Assembly: GCF_009807035.1 (NCBI RefSeq)
Contig: NZ_WUBI01000001.1
Span: 2,666,001-2,730,000, forward strand
Source of the DNA: Paenibacillus dendrobii
Lineage (GTDB): Bacteria; Bacillota; Bacilli; Paenibacillales; Paenibacillaceae
Direction: 5' to 3'
Length of the DNA: 64,000 nt
The notes beneath the pieces are model-generated. The model was not told where the DNA came from. It did not search any database and saw nothing but the letters and a program-made list of their open reading frames with translations. Shown here in pieces: positions 42,175 to 50,361 of the stretch; position 1 is the stretch's first letter, and every line of letters begins with the position of its first letter. The translations under genes were made by a program, and so were the position numbers.

Positions 42175-43356
42175 TTAATTACGCTCATACCAATAACCAG
42201 AAACACCGTGTGCAAGACGCATTAACGCTTCCAGGTAATAATAATCGCCCCAAATCATATAATCATCAGGGGATAAACCACCATGGATATGGTACGAGCC
42301 ATGCTTAAGAAAGCCTTCCGCATCATCATCACCGATCGTAGCATAGTTGTTAATCAGCGATTGCATGCTTATGGCCAGCATCTGTTCGAAATAAAGACGA
42401 TCCGGATCGGCAGCATCCAAATGTGAGATAAGCTCCGCCAGTCCGGCAGCTACGATCGCTGAAGCTGAACTATCGCGGTAGGTATCAGCCGCTACTGGAG
42501 CATTGAAATCCCAATAAGCAACGCTGTCCTCAGGTAAATGCTCAAGGAAGTAGCGTGCCATACGCTTGGAAGTCTCCAGAAACACCTCATTTCCAGTATA
42601 ACGATAGGATAGTGCAAACCCATATACACCCCAAGCTTGCCCCCGGGTCCACGTCGAACCGTTGCTATAACCTTGATGTGTGGCGCCGCCGATAGGAACA
42701 CCCGTCTTGGTATCAAAGAAAAACGTATGATACGAACTATCATCACCTCTAACGATATATCGCCGTGTTCTCTCTGCTTGGATCTCTGCTATTTCACGGT
42801 ACTTCGGATCACCGGTCTGCTCGCTTGCCCAATACAATAATGGCAAATTAAGCAGGCAATCAATAATAATTCTACCCGCTTCTTGCTCGTTCTCTTGTGC
42901 TCCCCAAGCTTGAATATAACCGCTGCCGTCGCTCGTATTCCGCCAACGTCTCATTAATACATCAGCTGCAGCAAGAGCCAACTCACGAGCACGCTCATCA
43001 CCGGTTATGATCCACTGCGCTTTGGCCGATAAACTATACAAGAATCCAATATCATGATGATCCAGTACGACTTGTTGCTCAAGCCGCTGACGAAAACTAG
43101 CTACTGCCCCTTCTGCTGCCTTAAGGTAGCGTTCATCTTGTGAATATTCATAGCACAACCACAAGATTCCCGACCAGAAGCCATCTGTCCAATCGTCGTT
43201 ATCATTCAAAAGATATTTTCCATTCAGACTCACATGAGGAAACCGAGTTCCAAACTTGTCAATATTCATTAGCGTTTTCGACAGAATGTCCTCAATCGCT
43301 TGTATGTAAAGTGTTTTCGCTTTCACTTCCGTTGTTTGCATTCCCTCTGTAGACAT
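42175..43356 (-). CDS. GH88 unsaturated glucuronyl hydrolase
   Basis: The 393-residue protein has the alpha/alpha-barrel signatures of GH88: DDWTDGFWSGILWLCYEYS near 54-72, DHHDIGFLYSLSAKAQW with catalytic Asp102, and GRIIIDCLLNLPLLYWASEQ with the second catalytic Asp166. GH88 enzymes use a hydration mechanism to release delta-4,5-unsaturated uronate from oligosaccharides made by polysaccharide lyases. No signal peptide, so it acts on imported oligosaccharides. It has its own transcript: a terminator precedes it and another follows. Its presence marks the region as uronic-acid polysaccharide catabolism. Confidence 0.9.
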   Translation of the reverse strand: MSTEGMQTTEVKAKTLYIQAIEDILSKTLMNIDKFGTRFPHVSLNGKYLLNDNDDWTDGFWSGILWLCYEYSQDERYLKAAEGAVASFRQRLEQQVVLDHHDIGFLYSLSAKAQWIITGDERARELALAAADVLMRRWRNTSDGSGYIQAWGAQENEQEAGRIIIDCLLNLPLLYWASEQTGDPKYREIAEIQAERTRRYIVRGDDSSYHTFFFDTKTGVPIGGATHQGYSNGSTWTRGQAWGVYGFALSYRYTGNEVFLETSKRMARYFLEHLPEDSVAYWDFNAPVAADTYRDSSASAIVAAGLAELISHLDAADPDRLYFEQMLAISMQSLINNYATIGDDDAEGFLKHGSYHIHGGLSPDDYMIWGDYYYLEALMRLAHGVSGYWYERN

Positions 43357-43443
43357 CGCATTTCAGTCCTCTCTTCTTCTATATTAAACTTCTTCACGAA
43401 CAGCAAGAACACCTGCCAAAAGCACCCAGTTGTTGCTCAATTA

Positions 43444-43474
43444 TAAAGACTAACAGTTAAACTGTTAGTCTTTA
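43444..43474. terminator. hairpin terminator between deacetylase and GH88 genes
   Basis: A 14-bp stem TAAAGACTAACAGT / ACTGTTAGTCTTTA with loop TAA lies 33 bases after the deacetylase stop. Weak T runs follow on both strands (better on plus). It is expected to end the 47464-to-43507 minus-strand transcript. Confidence 0.7.
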
Positions 43475-43506
43475 TTTTCATCTTATTATTCAGAAATGAA
43501 GGCTAA

Positions 43507-44310
43507 TCATGAGCCGAGTACGGTCAATTGGCCTGGCGCCAACTCAACGACGTCCGCTTCCACGCTTACCCATACACTTTGTGCAGATGGATTATGAACG
43601 ATCCGGTAATCGGCTGAGAAACGGAGCTGCCTCAATGCATGCATATAAGAAACGATCTCAGCGTTGGTAGCAAACCAAATGTTTTCATTTCCGGCAACGA
43701 GTTCTCCAAACCGATCGAGCAGATCCCAATTGTTGTCATTCTCAAACTCATAGCTATGACCCCAAACATAAAGCAAAGCCATCTTGGTATGCCTCTGTTT
43801 TAGATCCAGTAACTGATTGCCATAGTCCACCATTTGCCTATAATGGCAGGTCGGATGCCATCTTAGAAAGTCTGACGTCATATTAAACCCGATCTCCTGT
43901 CCTGTTGTCCGGGCATACTCGATCCCGAGCGAAGGTAATAGCGAGACAAGTTGATCGTTATATGTACCAAAAGGATAGCTCATTCCACGCACGGGATAAC
44001 CAACTAGGGCTTCCAGCTCCTTCCGGTCCTCCGTGATTTCCTGAACCATTTGTTCGATCGGGGACTGTTCGAGAAAAGGATGGTTGACGGTATGTGCAGA
44101 TACTTCATGACCCGTGAACAGGGGGCGTACCTCCTCCCGCGTAAGAAATCCCTCTTTTCCGAGCGTACCGCTGTTTAAATGAAACGAACCTTTGAGACCG
44201 TACTCATTAAACTTTTCGACCACTCTCCTGTCATAAATCTGTCCATCATCAAAACTCAGGGTGATCGCCTTATGAACTCCACCCGGAAATCGATCATATC
44301 GAATTCTCAT
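43507..44310 (-). CDS. polysaccharide deacetylase family protein (NodB type), cytoplasmic
   Basis: The 267-residue protein carries ITLSFDDGQIYDRRVVEKF with metal-binding Asp22 and HTVNHPFLEQ with His73 and His77, the zinc triad of NodB/CE4 deacetylases, and later VRGMSYPFGTYNDQLVSLLP and YARTTGQE. It should remove acetyl groups from sugars. There is no signal peptide, so an intracellular oligosaccharide substrate is likely, consistent with the surrounding importer-linked enzymes. GGAGGAA precedes the ATG. It is 21 bases downstream of the serine hydrolase. Confidence 0.86.
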   Translation of the reverse strand: MRIRYDRFPGGVHKAITLSFDDGQIYDRRVVEKFNEYGLKGSFHLNSGTLGKEGFLTREEVRPLFTGHEVSAHTVNHPFLEQSPIEQMVQEITEDRKELEALVGYPVRGMSYPFGTYNDQLVSLLPSLGIEYARTTGQEIGFNMTSDFLRWHPTCHYRQMVDYGNQLLDLKQRHTKMALLYVWGHSYEFENDNNWDLLDRFGELVAGNENIWFATNAEIVSYMHALRQLRFSADYRIVHNPSAQSVWVSVEADVVELAPGQLTVLGS

Positions 44311-44331
44311 ATAGGTTCCTCCTAAACTATG

Positions 44332-45465
44332 CTACAAGCAAGTGTAAACCAGATTTCTCAAACGAGGATGCACATAGGGCTCTTGATTGTTTAACATATG
44401 CTGCGCATACATGACGGTCAGCCGAGATGACGGATCTATGATAGCCAGAGCACCGGCCGCGCCGCTCCAGCCGAATTCACCGAGCGGGCTAAGCGATCCG
44501 CTAGTCTCCTTAGAACAATGAGTGCGAACACCGAGCCCATAGCCATACCCCGCAAGCTGTGACCAGGAGAAATGACTGCGTGTAGCCTCAGTCAAGTGAT
44601 TGGTTCTCATGAGATCCACCGTCTCGGCTGCCAGTATCCGAACGCCTTCAGGGCTTGTTCCTTGATTGGTAAGCGTATTTAAAAAGACAGCGTACTCACT
44701 CACGGTGGAGAATAATCCGGCACCGCCGCTCTCGTATTCCGAACCGATCCGGTAATCGTTCCCATCCTTGCGAATAGGTTTGCCTGACGACTCGCTATAT
44801 TCATACTGTGGAGCCAAACGGCTTCGACCTCCATCCGATACATCGAAGCCGGTATCACGCATACCGAGCGGGCCGGTGATTTCATCCCGAACGTAAGCGC
44901 TGAAACGTCTTCCGTCCACCACTTCGACTAAAGCGGCAAGAACGTCATGGCTCAAACTGTAGCTCCACCTCGTACCTGGTTCGAACAACAGCGGCTCTTC
45001 AGCAATCGCCGCCGCCACTTCGCGGGTCGGAGCTCTGCCGCTTGTGCGTCTTACGACTTCCTGGATCGAAGGCGAATGGATATCATAAGATAATCCTGCC
45101 GACATGGTAAAGAGATCACGTACCCTGATCGGTCTCTCGGCTTTCTCTAATGTAATTTCACCGCTCGGTAAGGTCACCTTGACGTTCATCTCTCCATATT
45201 CGGGAAGATAGTCCGACAGCGGATCATTTAACAGTAGTTCTCCCTTCTCTACAAGCTGAAGTGCTGCTGTGCAGGTCAGAATTTTTGTCAGTGAATACAG
45301 CTGGATGATTTGCCTGTCGTGGATGGGAATACATCCTTCCAAGTCAGCATAGCCACTGCGGTACCGGAATACCTCTTGATTCTGGTACAGAACTAGAACC
45401 TCTGCCCAAGGAATACGCCAATCCGTAATGCGGTCGATAAACTTTGATAGCGGTTTGAAGTCCAT
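44332..45465 (-). CDS. serine hydrolase, class C beta-lactamase-related (esterase/peptidase)
   Basis: The 377-residue protein starting MDFKPLSK has the catalytic S-x-x-K as YSLTKILT (Ser58/Lys61), the Tyr motif in RWSYSLSHDVLAALVEVVDG near 167-186, and a GWSGAAGALAII block that corresponds to the third motif. No signal peptide. Such proteins in glycan loci act as acetyl- or other ester hydrolases more often than as beta-lactamases. The start at 45465 has AAAGGAAG upstream; the 68 extra in-frame residues overlap the neighbour and are not supported. It is 25 bases downstream of the GHL6-like gene. Confidence 0.83.
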   Translation of the reverse strand: MDFKPLSKFIDRITDWRIPWAEVLVLYQNQEVFRYRSGYADLEGCIPIHDRQIIQLYSLTKILTCTAALQLVEKGELLLNDPLSDYLPEYGEMNVKVTLPSGEITLEKAERPIRVRDLFTMSAGLSYDIHSPSIQEVVRRTSGRAPTREVAAAIAEEPLLFEPGTRWSYSLSHDVLAALVEVVDGRRFSAYVRDEITGPLGMRDTGFDVSDGGRSRLAPQYEYSESSGKPIRKDGNDYRIGSEYESGGAGLFSTVSEYAVFLNTLTNQGTSPEGVRILAAETVDLMRTNHLTEATRSHFSWSQLAGYGYGLGVRTHCSKETSGSLSPLGEFGWSGAAGALAIIDPSSRLTVMYAQHMLNNQEPYVHPRLRNLVYTCL

Positions 45466-45490
45466 CGTTTTGCTTCCTTTCGATCTGATT

Positions 45491-47464
45491 TCACTCATAA
45501 TCGATAACCACCATCTGATGGCATTCAAGCTTTGGAACGGTGTAGAAAACCGAACCATTCTCGCACTTAAAGGAAATGGACTGGACTTGCGGCGCCAAAT
45601 ACACATTTTTGACATGATGGGGAGTCCGAATGGACACTTCCACATCATATAGAGGTAGAATATCCTCAATCACTTCGATATGTTTTCCGCGACGAACCGG
45701 TGACGCATACAGCAGGTGATGGACTAGCCTTTTTTCTTCCTTATGTTCCTGTAGGGTGGTCACGCCCTGAGCAGGCAGATCGGTGTTCAGCGTCTTATTA
45801 GGCAACAGGCGGTTCAGCGCGTACAGGATCGTCTCCTTCAATATCAGACTTCCTTGGTTCGCATAATCCTCAAACACATTCCAGGCCAGATAAATTCCGC
45901 TGCTGCTCTCTACCATGCCTGGTCCTCCATAGACATCGCTGCATGGCGTATGCTGGTGCGAGCAGAAGGTAAAGACATCGCGGTTAAAATACGGGTCTAC
46001 CCTGCTTCCAAGCTCCGTTCCTCCGGCAAGTGCGAGCTTCTGGCCTTCCGTATACATAATAAAGGAAGCTTCCCTTAAGCTCTCAGGCTTAAACAAAGGA
46101 CGGAAATAATCAGGACGGTAAGGATTAACCCCCAGATATTGAACGCCAAAGTCAATGGCGAAGCGAGTGCCTTCTTGATTAAGACCTGACCAGCCTGTGG
46201 CGAGAATCTTGCCTCCCTGCTTCAAAAACATATCCAACTTATCTTTCAGCTCGTCATTCACCGCCACATAATCCGGCAGAATCAATACCTGATAAGCCGA
46301 AAAATCATGCTCCATATCAATGACATCAAACAGGATGTTACCCTCCAGCAACATTCGTACAGCGCCTGCATCTGAATTGGACCGACTTACGTCTTCCTTG
46401 ACTTCCGGGTGCACACCTGTTGATTCCAATGACAAAAGTGCTACATCCGCGACGTTCGTGGTATTCACGCACCATGTTTCCTTGCGCTCGACCTCTTGAT
46501 AAGCCTTACCGATTAATTCATAGGTTGCCGGATCCATACGACCGTCAGGATGAAGCTGATCTCCAATCGAACATTTTGCACCATGAGCAAGGCTGAGAGC
46601 GGTTTCATAACGAAGTGCGTTCGGATGCTTATACCCTCCGAATTCACCCCAAGCGGTATGAAATTTCCCGGTCATGCCAAGAAAATCGAATCCGAGCGTT
46701 TGTACGTACCTGGCCGAAAGCGGGAAATGGTCGTAACCCCAACCGCCGGTAGGCAGTGACTCCAGTTCCAAATGGGTATTCATTGAAGCCAAGTCGCGAC
46801 GCCCCCGCTTGATATGTCCGCCGTTATGGAAGATTGGCAAGCCCGGCTTTAACGATTCTACGGTTTCCTTTACCCTAGCTGTGTAATTAGCGTATGTGTT
46901 CTCCCAAAGGGTCTTCATCGCTTCCTCGTCGCGAGGGTCATACCCCTTACGCCGTATGGAATCAACGCAGTTATGACAGTAACATTTGCGTATACCCACA
47001 ATATCTAGAAACAATCCGTCTGCATCATACCGGAGCATAACTTCCCGAATCTGTTCGATCAGGATATCGAGATAAGGTGAGTTCATACAAAACTGATGAT
47101 AGCCTGGTTGCATGAAGCCTTCGGCCCAATTCGTTCGATCATTCTGGTCACGGATGAGCCACTCAGGATGCTTCCGGGCTAGTTTTTCATCCAATCCGGC
47201 CGATAGGTATACCGGTGTTTTTACATTGATTTCATGGGCTGCCTCGATCTGTGCCGCAAGCAAATCGAAACTTAAACCCGGATGAATCTCATTAGCCTCC
47301 GAAGGATGATACGCCCAGCCATGATGGCATTTGGAGAACACCGTTATGGAATCGACATGCCCTAGCTTCAGCATTTCTTGAAACTGCCTTTTGTCAAAAC
47401 GGTCCCCGATCGGGACAATGGCTTCCGAGGTGTGGAAATCCAGATGTACTTGACGGAATCGCAT
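45491..47464 (-). CDS. putative glycoside hydrolase, GHL6/alpha-amylase-like barrel with GATase-like domain
   Basis: The 657-residue protein opens RFRQVHLDFHTSEAIVPIGD and has barrel strands SITVFSKCHHGWAYHPSE, VKTPVYLSAGLDEKLARKHP, YDADGLFLDIVGIRKCYCHN and LPIFHNGGHIKRGRRDLAS. This matches the hypothetical glycosyl hydrolase 6 (GHL6, PF14871) group, related to beta-galactosidase/fucosidase barrels. Residues about 390-470 form a glutamine-amidotransferase-like domain as in beta-galactosidase trimerization domains (LDMFLKQGGKILATGWSG). No signal peptide. FLDIVG is a candidate catalytic strand. The enzymatic specificity is unknown. It heads the minus-strand operon with the serine hydrolase and deacetylase. 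Confidence 0.77.
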   Translation of the reverse strand: MRFRQVHLDFHTSEAIVPIGDRFDKRQFQEMLKLGHVDSITVFSKCHHGWAYHPSEANEIHPGLSFDLLAAQIEAAHEINVKTPVYLSAGLDEKLARKHPEWLIRDQNDRTNWAEGFMQPGYHQFCMNSPYLDILIEQIREVMLRYDADGLFLDIVGIRKCYCHNCVDSIRRKGYDPRDEEAMKTLWENTYANYTARVKETVESLKPGLPIFHNGGHIKRGRRDLASMNTHLELESLPTGGWGYDHFPLSARYVQTLGFDFLGMTGKFHTAWGEFGGYKHPNALRYETALSLAHGAKCSIGDQLHPDGRMDPATYELIGKAYQEVERKETWCVNTTNVADVALLSLESTGVHPEVKEDVSRSNSDAGAVRMLLEGNILFDVIDMEHDFSAYQVLILPDYVAVNDELKDKLDMFLKQGGKILATGWSGLNQEGTRFAIDFGVQYLGVNPYRPDYFRPLFKPESLREASFIMYTEGQKLALAGGTELGSRVDPYFNRDVFTFCSHQHTPCSDVYGGPGMVESSSGIYLAWNVFEDYANQGSLILKETILYALNRLLPNKTLNTDLPAQGVTTLQEHKEEKRLVHHLLYASPVRRGKHIEVIEDILPLYDVEVSIRTPHHVKNVYLAPQVQSISFKCENGSVFYTVPKLECHQMVVIDYE

Positions 47465-47623
47465 GATTTCTCTTCCTTTCCCATTCATATATCCCTAATA
47501 TATTCCTTCCAGCATTGAACGAACAGGTGCAAAGACGACTTTTAATAGCACAATTTCTACCATTCATTCTCCAGTCCATGATACAATAGGAACACCATGA
47601 AGTAATGGAAAGGGCTGCCTGTT

Positions 47624-48493
47624 ATGAATTGTCTTGAGCTAACCATCCCTCCACTTCCGCAATTAGTGACGATCGGTCACTCCATCTGGAACCCGGGGGA
47701 ACAACACCTGAGCCGTTCCTTTAATGTGTATGACATGCTGTTCGTGATGAAGGGCACCTTGTACATGTTGGAAGATGACGTTCCCTTTGAAATCACAGAA
47801 GGCTCCTTGCTTGTGCTTGAGCCGAACCGTCTGCATGTAGGACATCGTCCTTGTGAGGAAGAAACCGAAATTTATTGGCTCCATTTGGCCCACTCTGCGC
47901 CTGTCCGAACGATGGATAGCGGACAAATTCCATGGTCGACTCCTTTCACGAAAGGTTCCAACCTGGATGTCACACCACACCGGCAGGTCATGTATATTCC
48001 TAAATTTACAAGCCTGCATACCCCAAGCATTCTTCCATTCCTGCTGCGGATGATGGAGCTTCATCAAAGCTTGTCACCCGCCACGTCCTTACCGCTGCAG
48101 TTGCAGCTGATTGGTTTGTTGACAGAATTGCAGACGGCGATGCGCTTGAAATATACTCCCCGCGCGAGAATACTGTGCGATCAAACGATAGCCTATCTCG
48201 AGCAGCATGTAACCCGTCCCTTCGATGCGAAGCATATGGAAGAAACGCTTCATTTCCATTTTGACTATCTCTCCCGTTGCCTGAAGAAATATACGGGTCT
48301 GAGTCCACTTCAATACCTGCACGAGCTGCAGATCAATAAAGCTAAATCTCTTTTGGAAAAGACAGGTCTCCCCATATCCGAAATCGGTGTGCATGTCGGT
48401 ATAGAGAATACCAATTATTTTATTCGCTTATTTCGAAAAAAGATGGGAATGACGCCCGGTCAATATCGAATCGTCCGATTGGGGCGGACATAA
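47624..48493 (+). CDS. AraC-family transcriptional regulator (cytosolic, cupin sensor)
   Basis: The 289-residue protein has an N-terminal cupin-like sugar-binding domain (ITEGSLLVLEPNRLHVGHRP about 65-84) and a C-terminal AraC HTH (about 185-285: HFHFDYLSRCLKKYTGLSPL and ENTNYFIRLFRKKMGMTPGQ). It binds DNA and probably a sugar effector. It is divergent from the GHL6-like operon by 160 bases, so that operon is a likely target. AAAGGGC precedes the ATG. A -10-like TACAAT lies at about 47581. Confidence 0.88.
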   Translation: MNCLELTIPPLPQLVTIGHSIWNPGEQHLSRSFNVYDMLFVMKGTLYMLEDDVPFEITEGSLLVLEPNRLHVGHRPCEEETEIYWLHLAHSAPVRTMDSGQIPWSTPFTKGSNLDVTPHRQVMYIPKFTSLHTPSILPFLLRMMELHQSLSPATSLPLQLQLIGLLTELQTAMRLKYTPRARILCDQTIAYLEQHVTRPFDAKHMEETLHFHFDYLSRCLKKYTGLSPLQYLHELQINKAKSLLEKTGLPISEIGVHVGIENTNYFIRLFRKKMGMTPGQYRIVRLGRT

Positions 48494-48683
48494 GAAAAAC
48501 GTCTATCGACGTACTCTCGAAGGAGACAGACCGCATTAAGATGTTGTTTTTCTTGCGATATCAGGGAGGGCTTGCTTCGAATTTTATACTTTCTGATATC
48601 TTAAGAAAAACGTCTATCGACGTACTCTTTTTCTTGCGATATCAGGAAGGGCTTGCTTCGAAATTTATACTTTCTGATATCTT
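48492..48683. repeat. two copies of a hairpin-forming intergenic repeat in a 111-bp tandem duplication
   Basis: Unit 1 starts at 48492 and unit 2 at 48603; both open with aagaaaaacgtctatcgacg, and each contains a 44-base hairpin element (48557-48600 and 48638-48681). Its ends GATATCAG and CTGATATC pair. Base differences inside the arm (GGAG versus GAAG) keep pairing through G-U. A third copy is at 55482-55525. The short ORF through them is not a real gene. Confidence 0.85.
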
Positions 48684-48684
48684 G

Positions 48685-48727
48685 ACAAAAACAGCAGGAA
48701 CGATGAATTCGTTCCTGCTGTTTTTGT
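48685..48727. terminator. strong bidirectional terminator between convergent AraC genes
   Basis: acaaaaacagcaggaacg pairs with cgttcctgctgtttttgt around a short loop, with A and T runs on both sides. It follows the repeat pair directly. Confidence 0.88.
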
Positions 48728-48737
48728 ATGAAGAAGT

Positions 48738-49598
48738 TTAGATATATTTTTCCCGGTATTCCGTAGGTGTACACAGGTAACTCTTCTTGAACTGGCGAGC
48801 GTAATAATTCTGATCCCGGAATCCGCTCTCTTGAGCAACTTGCAAAATGGACAAGTCGGGATTACGCAGCAGCGTACAGGAATAATCCAGCCTCCGCCGG
48901 ATCACATAGTCCATGGGCGTCGTTTGGAAGTTCCTTGCAAATTCGCGAAGAAACTGCCTTTTGGACAAATAGGCCCTTTCCGCGAGCATATCCAGACTGA
49001 GGGGCTGTTGAAAGTGTTCCTCCAAGTACGTAATGGACTCGGCAATTCGCAGCGCTTTATTCTCTGCCCACCCGTTGTTAGCCACATAATAACGGGAGAG
49101 CAGACCGATAAGTGCCGTAAAATATGAGCGGATCAGCAAGCGGTAACCTTCCGGCCTCTGATCATGCTCATCCAGAATGACATCAAGCAAACCTGTTACT
49201 TGCTGCAGCTGCTCATCATTCAGGGTAAGCATCCCTTTAAAGTTCATTTCCTTCCGATAGAACGGCTCAAAATAAAATAAGGCTTGAAAGCCGGGCATCA
49301 GCTTCAGTTCTTGCAGTTGAGCGATCTGATCGGGATGAAACATGACGTTGACATACTGGATATGGTCCACGTTCTTATACCCATGGGAAACATTTCCATG
49401 GATGAAAAAGACCTGTCCGGCGGAGATCGGGTACTCCCTTCCTTCAATAATGTGAGTTGCGGTACCTCCAAGAATGACGACCAGCTCGGAATAGTCATGG
49501 TGATGGACACTAAAATCATGAGTTAGAGGACACTTTTCGATGCGAAAAATAAAGTCCGGTTCCAGCCCTAGGTCCAGGTAATGGCTTTTTCTATTCAT
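48738..49598 (-). CDS. AraC-family transcriptional regulator (cytosolic, cupin sensor)
   Basis: The 286-residue protein carries a cupin domain with VHHHDYSELVVILGGTATHI (about 31-50) and ISAGQVFFIHGNVSHGYKN, followed by the AraC HTH (about 185-285: RAYLSKRQFLREFARNFQTT and RDQNYYARQFKKSYLCTPTE). It is divergent from the mutarotase/GH2/lyase operon by about 60 bases and is the natural regulator of it. No convincing ribosome site precedes the ATG, which may mean weak or leaderless translation. Confidence 0.87.
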   Translation of the reverse strand: MNRKSHYLDLGLEPDFIFRIEKCPLTHDFSVHHHDYSELVVILGGTATHIIEGREYPISAGQVFFIHGNVSHGYKNVDHIQYVNVMFHPDQIAQLQELKLMPGFQALFYFEPFYRKEMNFKGMLTLNDEQLQQVTGLLDVILDEHDQRPEGYRLLIRSYFTALIGLLSRYYVANNGWAENKALRIAESITYLEEHFQQPLSLDMLAERAYLSKRQFLREFARNFQTTPMDYVIRRRLDYSCTLLRNPDLSILQVAQESGFRDQNYYARQFKKSYLCTPTEYREKYI

Positions 49599-49659
49599 GT
49601 CGCTATTATGCTAAAAAAGGTCACTATCGTCAAGGAATCATGAAGCAGATTACAGTAAC

Positions 49660-50331
49660 ATGGGGATCAAAGACATGAAACCGAGGTGGCTTATGTATCG
49701 CTATCATTTCCGTGCGCAGTGCCGCGAAAATATCGACCTGGAACGATTGTTCCGCGAAGCATTACCTGTACTCCAGATCCGGATGAAAGAATTCGGGGCC
49801 TGTCATCTTAGTCTGTTCCATTTCGGGACACAGCTGTTTCTTTATTATGAAAGTCCGGCTCAGACGGCTGATCCTCATGAACTCTTCGCCCACTGCGAAG
49901 ACGCTTTGGAAACCTGGCCCGGAACGGATAAACCTAGAAGGTGGGTGCCGATGATGGATATTTTTCATTATCAGCAGCCGATCAACGAGAATCATTGGTT
50001 AAGAAAAAATGCTTCAGCCAGGCCTTATGCTAGGATCGCCCATCTCAAACCGGACAAAGTCGCCAGTTATGTGTTTTACCATTATCAGTATCAGGAGGAG
50101 AAGCCGGGCGATGGTGATAAATACGGTATGATTGCTCTTCATGAGAATCTGATGTTTTTCTACTCGGAAGATCCGGCTACCGTCGACAAGCCGTCCTATT
50201 CAGGCAAGCTCTCCACTTCCAATACGCCGTCTGACTGGGCGGGAACGATGGAGCCTCACTTCATCCCCTGGGATCAGCCTGCAGAACACTCCCGGATCTG
50301 GCTGGAAATCCCGCTCATTATCCGGGCATAA
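49660..50331 (+). CDS. duplicated L-rhamnose mutarotase-like (RhaM-type) protein
   Basis: The product (up to 223 residues) looks like two RhaM-type dimeric alpha-beta barrel units in one chain. The first contains YRYHFRAQCRENIDLERLFR and CHLSLFHFGTQLFLYYESPA; the second has VASYVFYHYQYQEEKPGDG and KYGMIALHENLMFFYSEDPA at the equivalent places. RhaM interconverts alpha and beta L-rhamnose anomers. The real substrate here may be another sugar. The start is uncertain (49660, 49675 or 49693, the last behind AGGTGG). It overlaps nothing and is 31 bases upstream of the GH2 gene start, so one operon. Confidence 0.65.
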   Translation: MGIKDMKPRWLMYRYHFRAQCRENIDLERLFREALPVLQIRMKEFGACHLSLFHFGTQLFLYYESPAQTADPHELFAHCEDALETWPGTDKPRRWVPMMDIFHYQQPINENHWLRKNASARPYARIAHLKPDKVASYVFYHYQYQEEKPGDGDKYGMIALHENLMFFYSEDPATVDKPSYSGKLSTSNTPSDWAGTMEPHFIPWDQPAEHSRIWLEIPLIIRA

Positions 50332-50361
50332 CGGATGCCAAACGAAAGGAGTATTCCTACG

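Noticed and set aside
48492..48683. Repeats considered as a CRISPR array
   Set aside because: Only two units, unequal spacing, no spacers of constant length and no cas genes; the third copy is 7 kb away.
48541..48741. 66-codon open frame with an internally repeated peptide (FFLRYQ.GLAS)
   Set aside because: The repetition comes from the hairpin repeats themselves, and the frame runs through the terminator, so it is not a gene.
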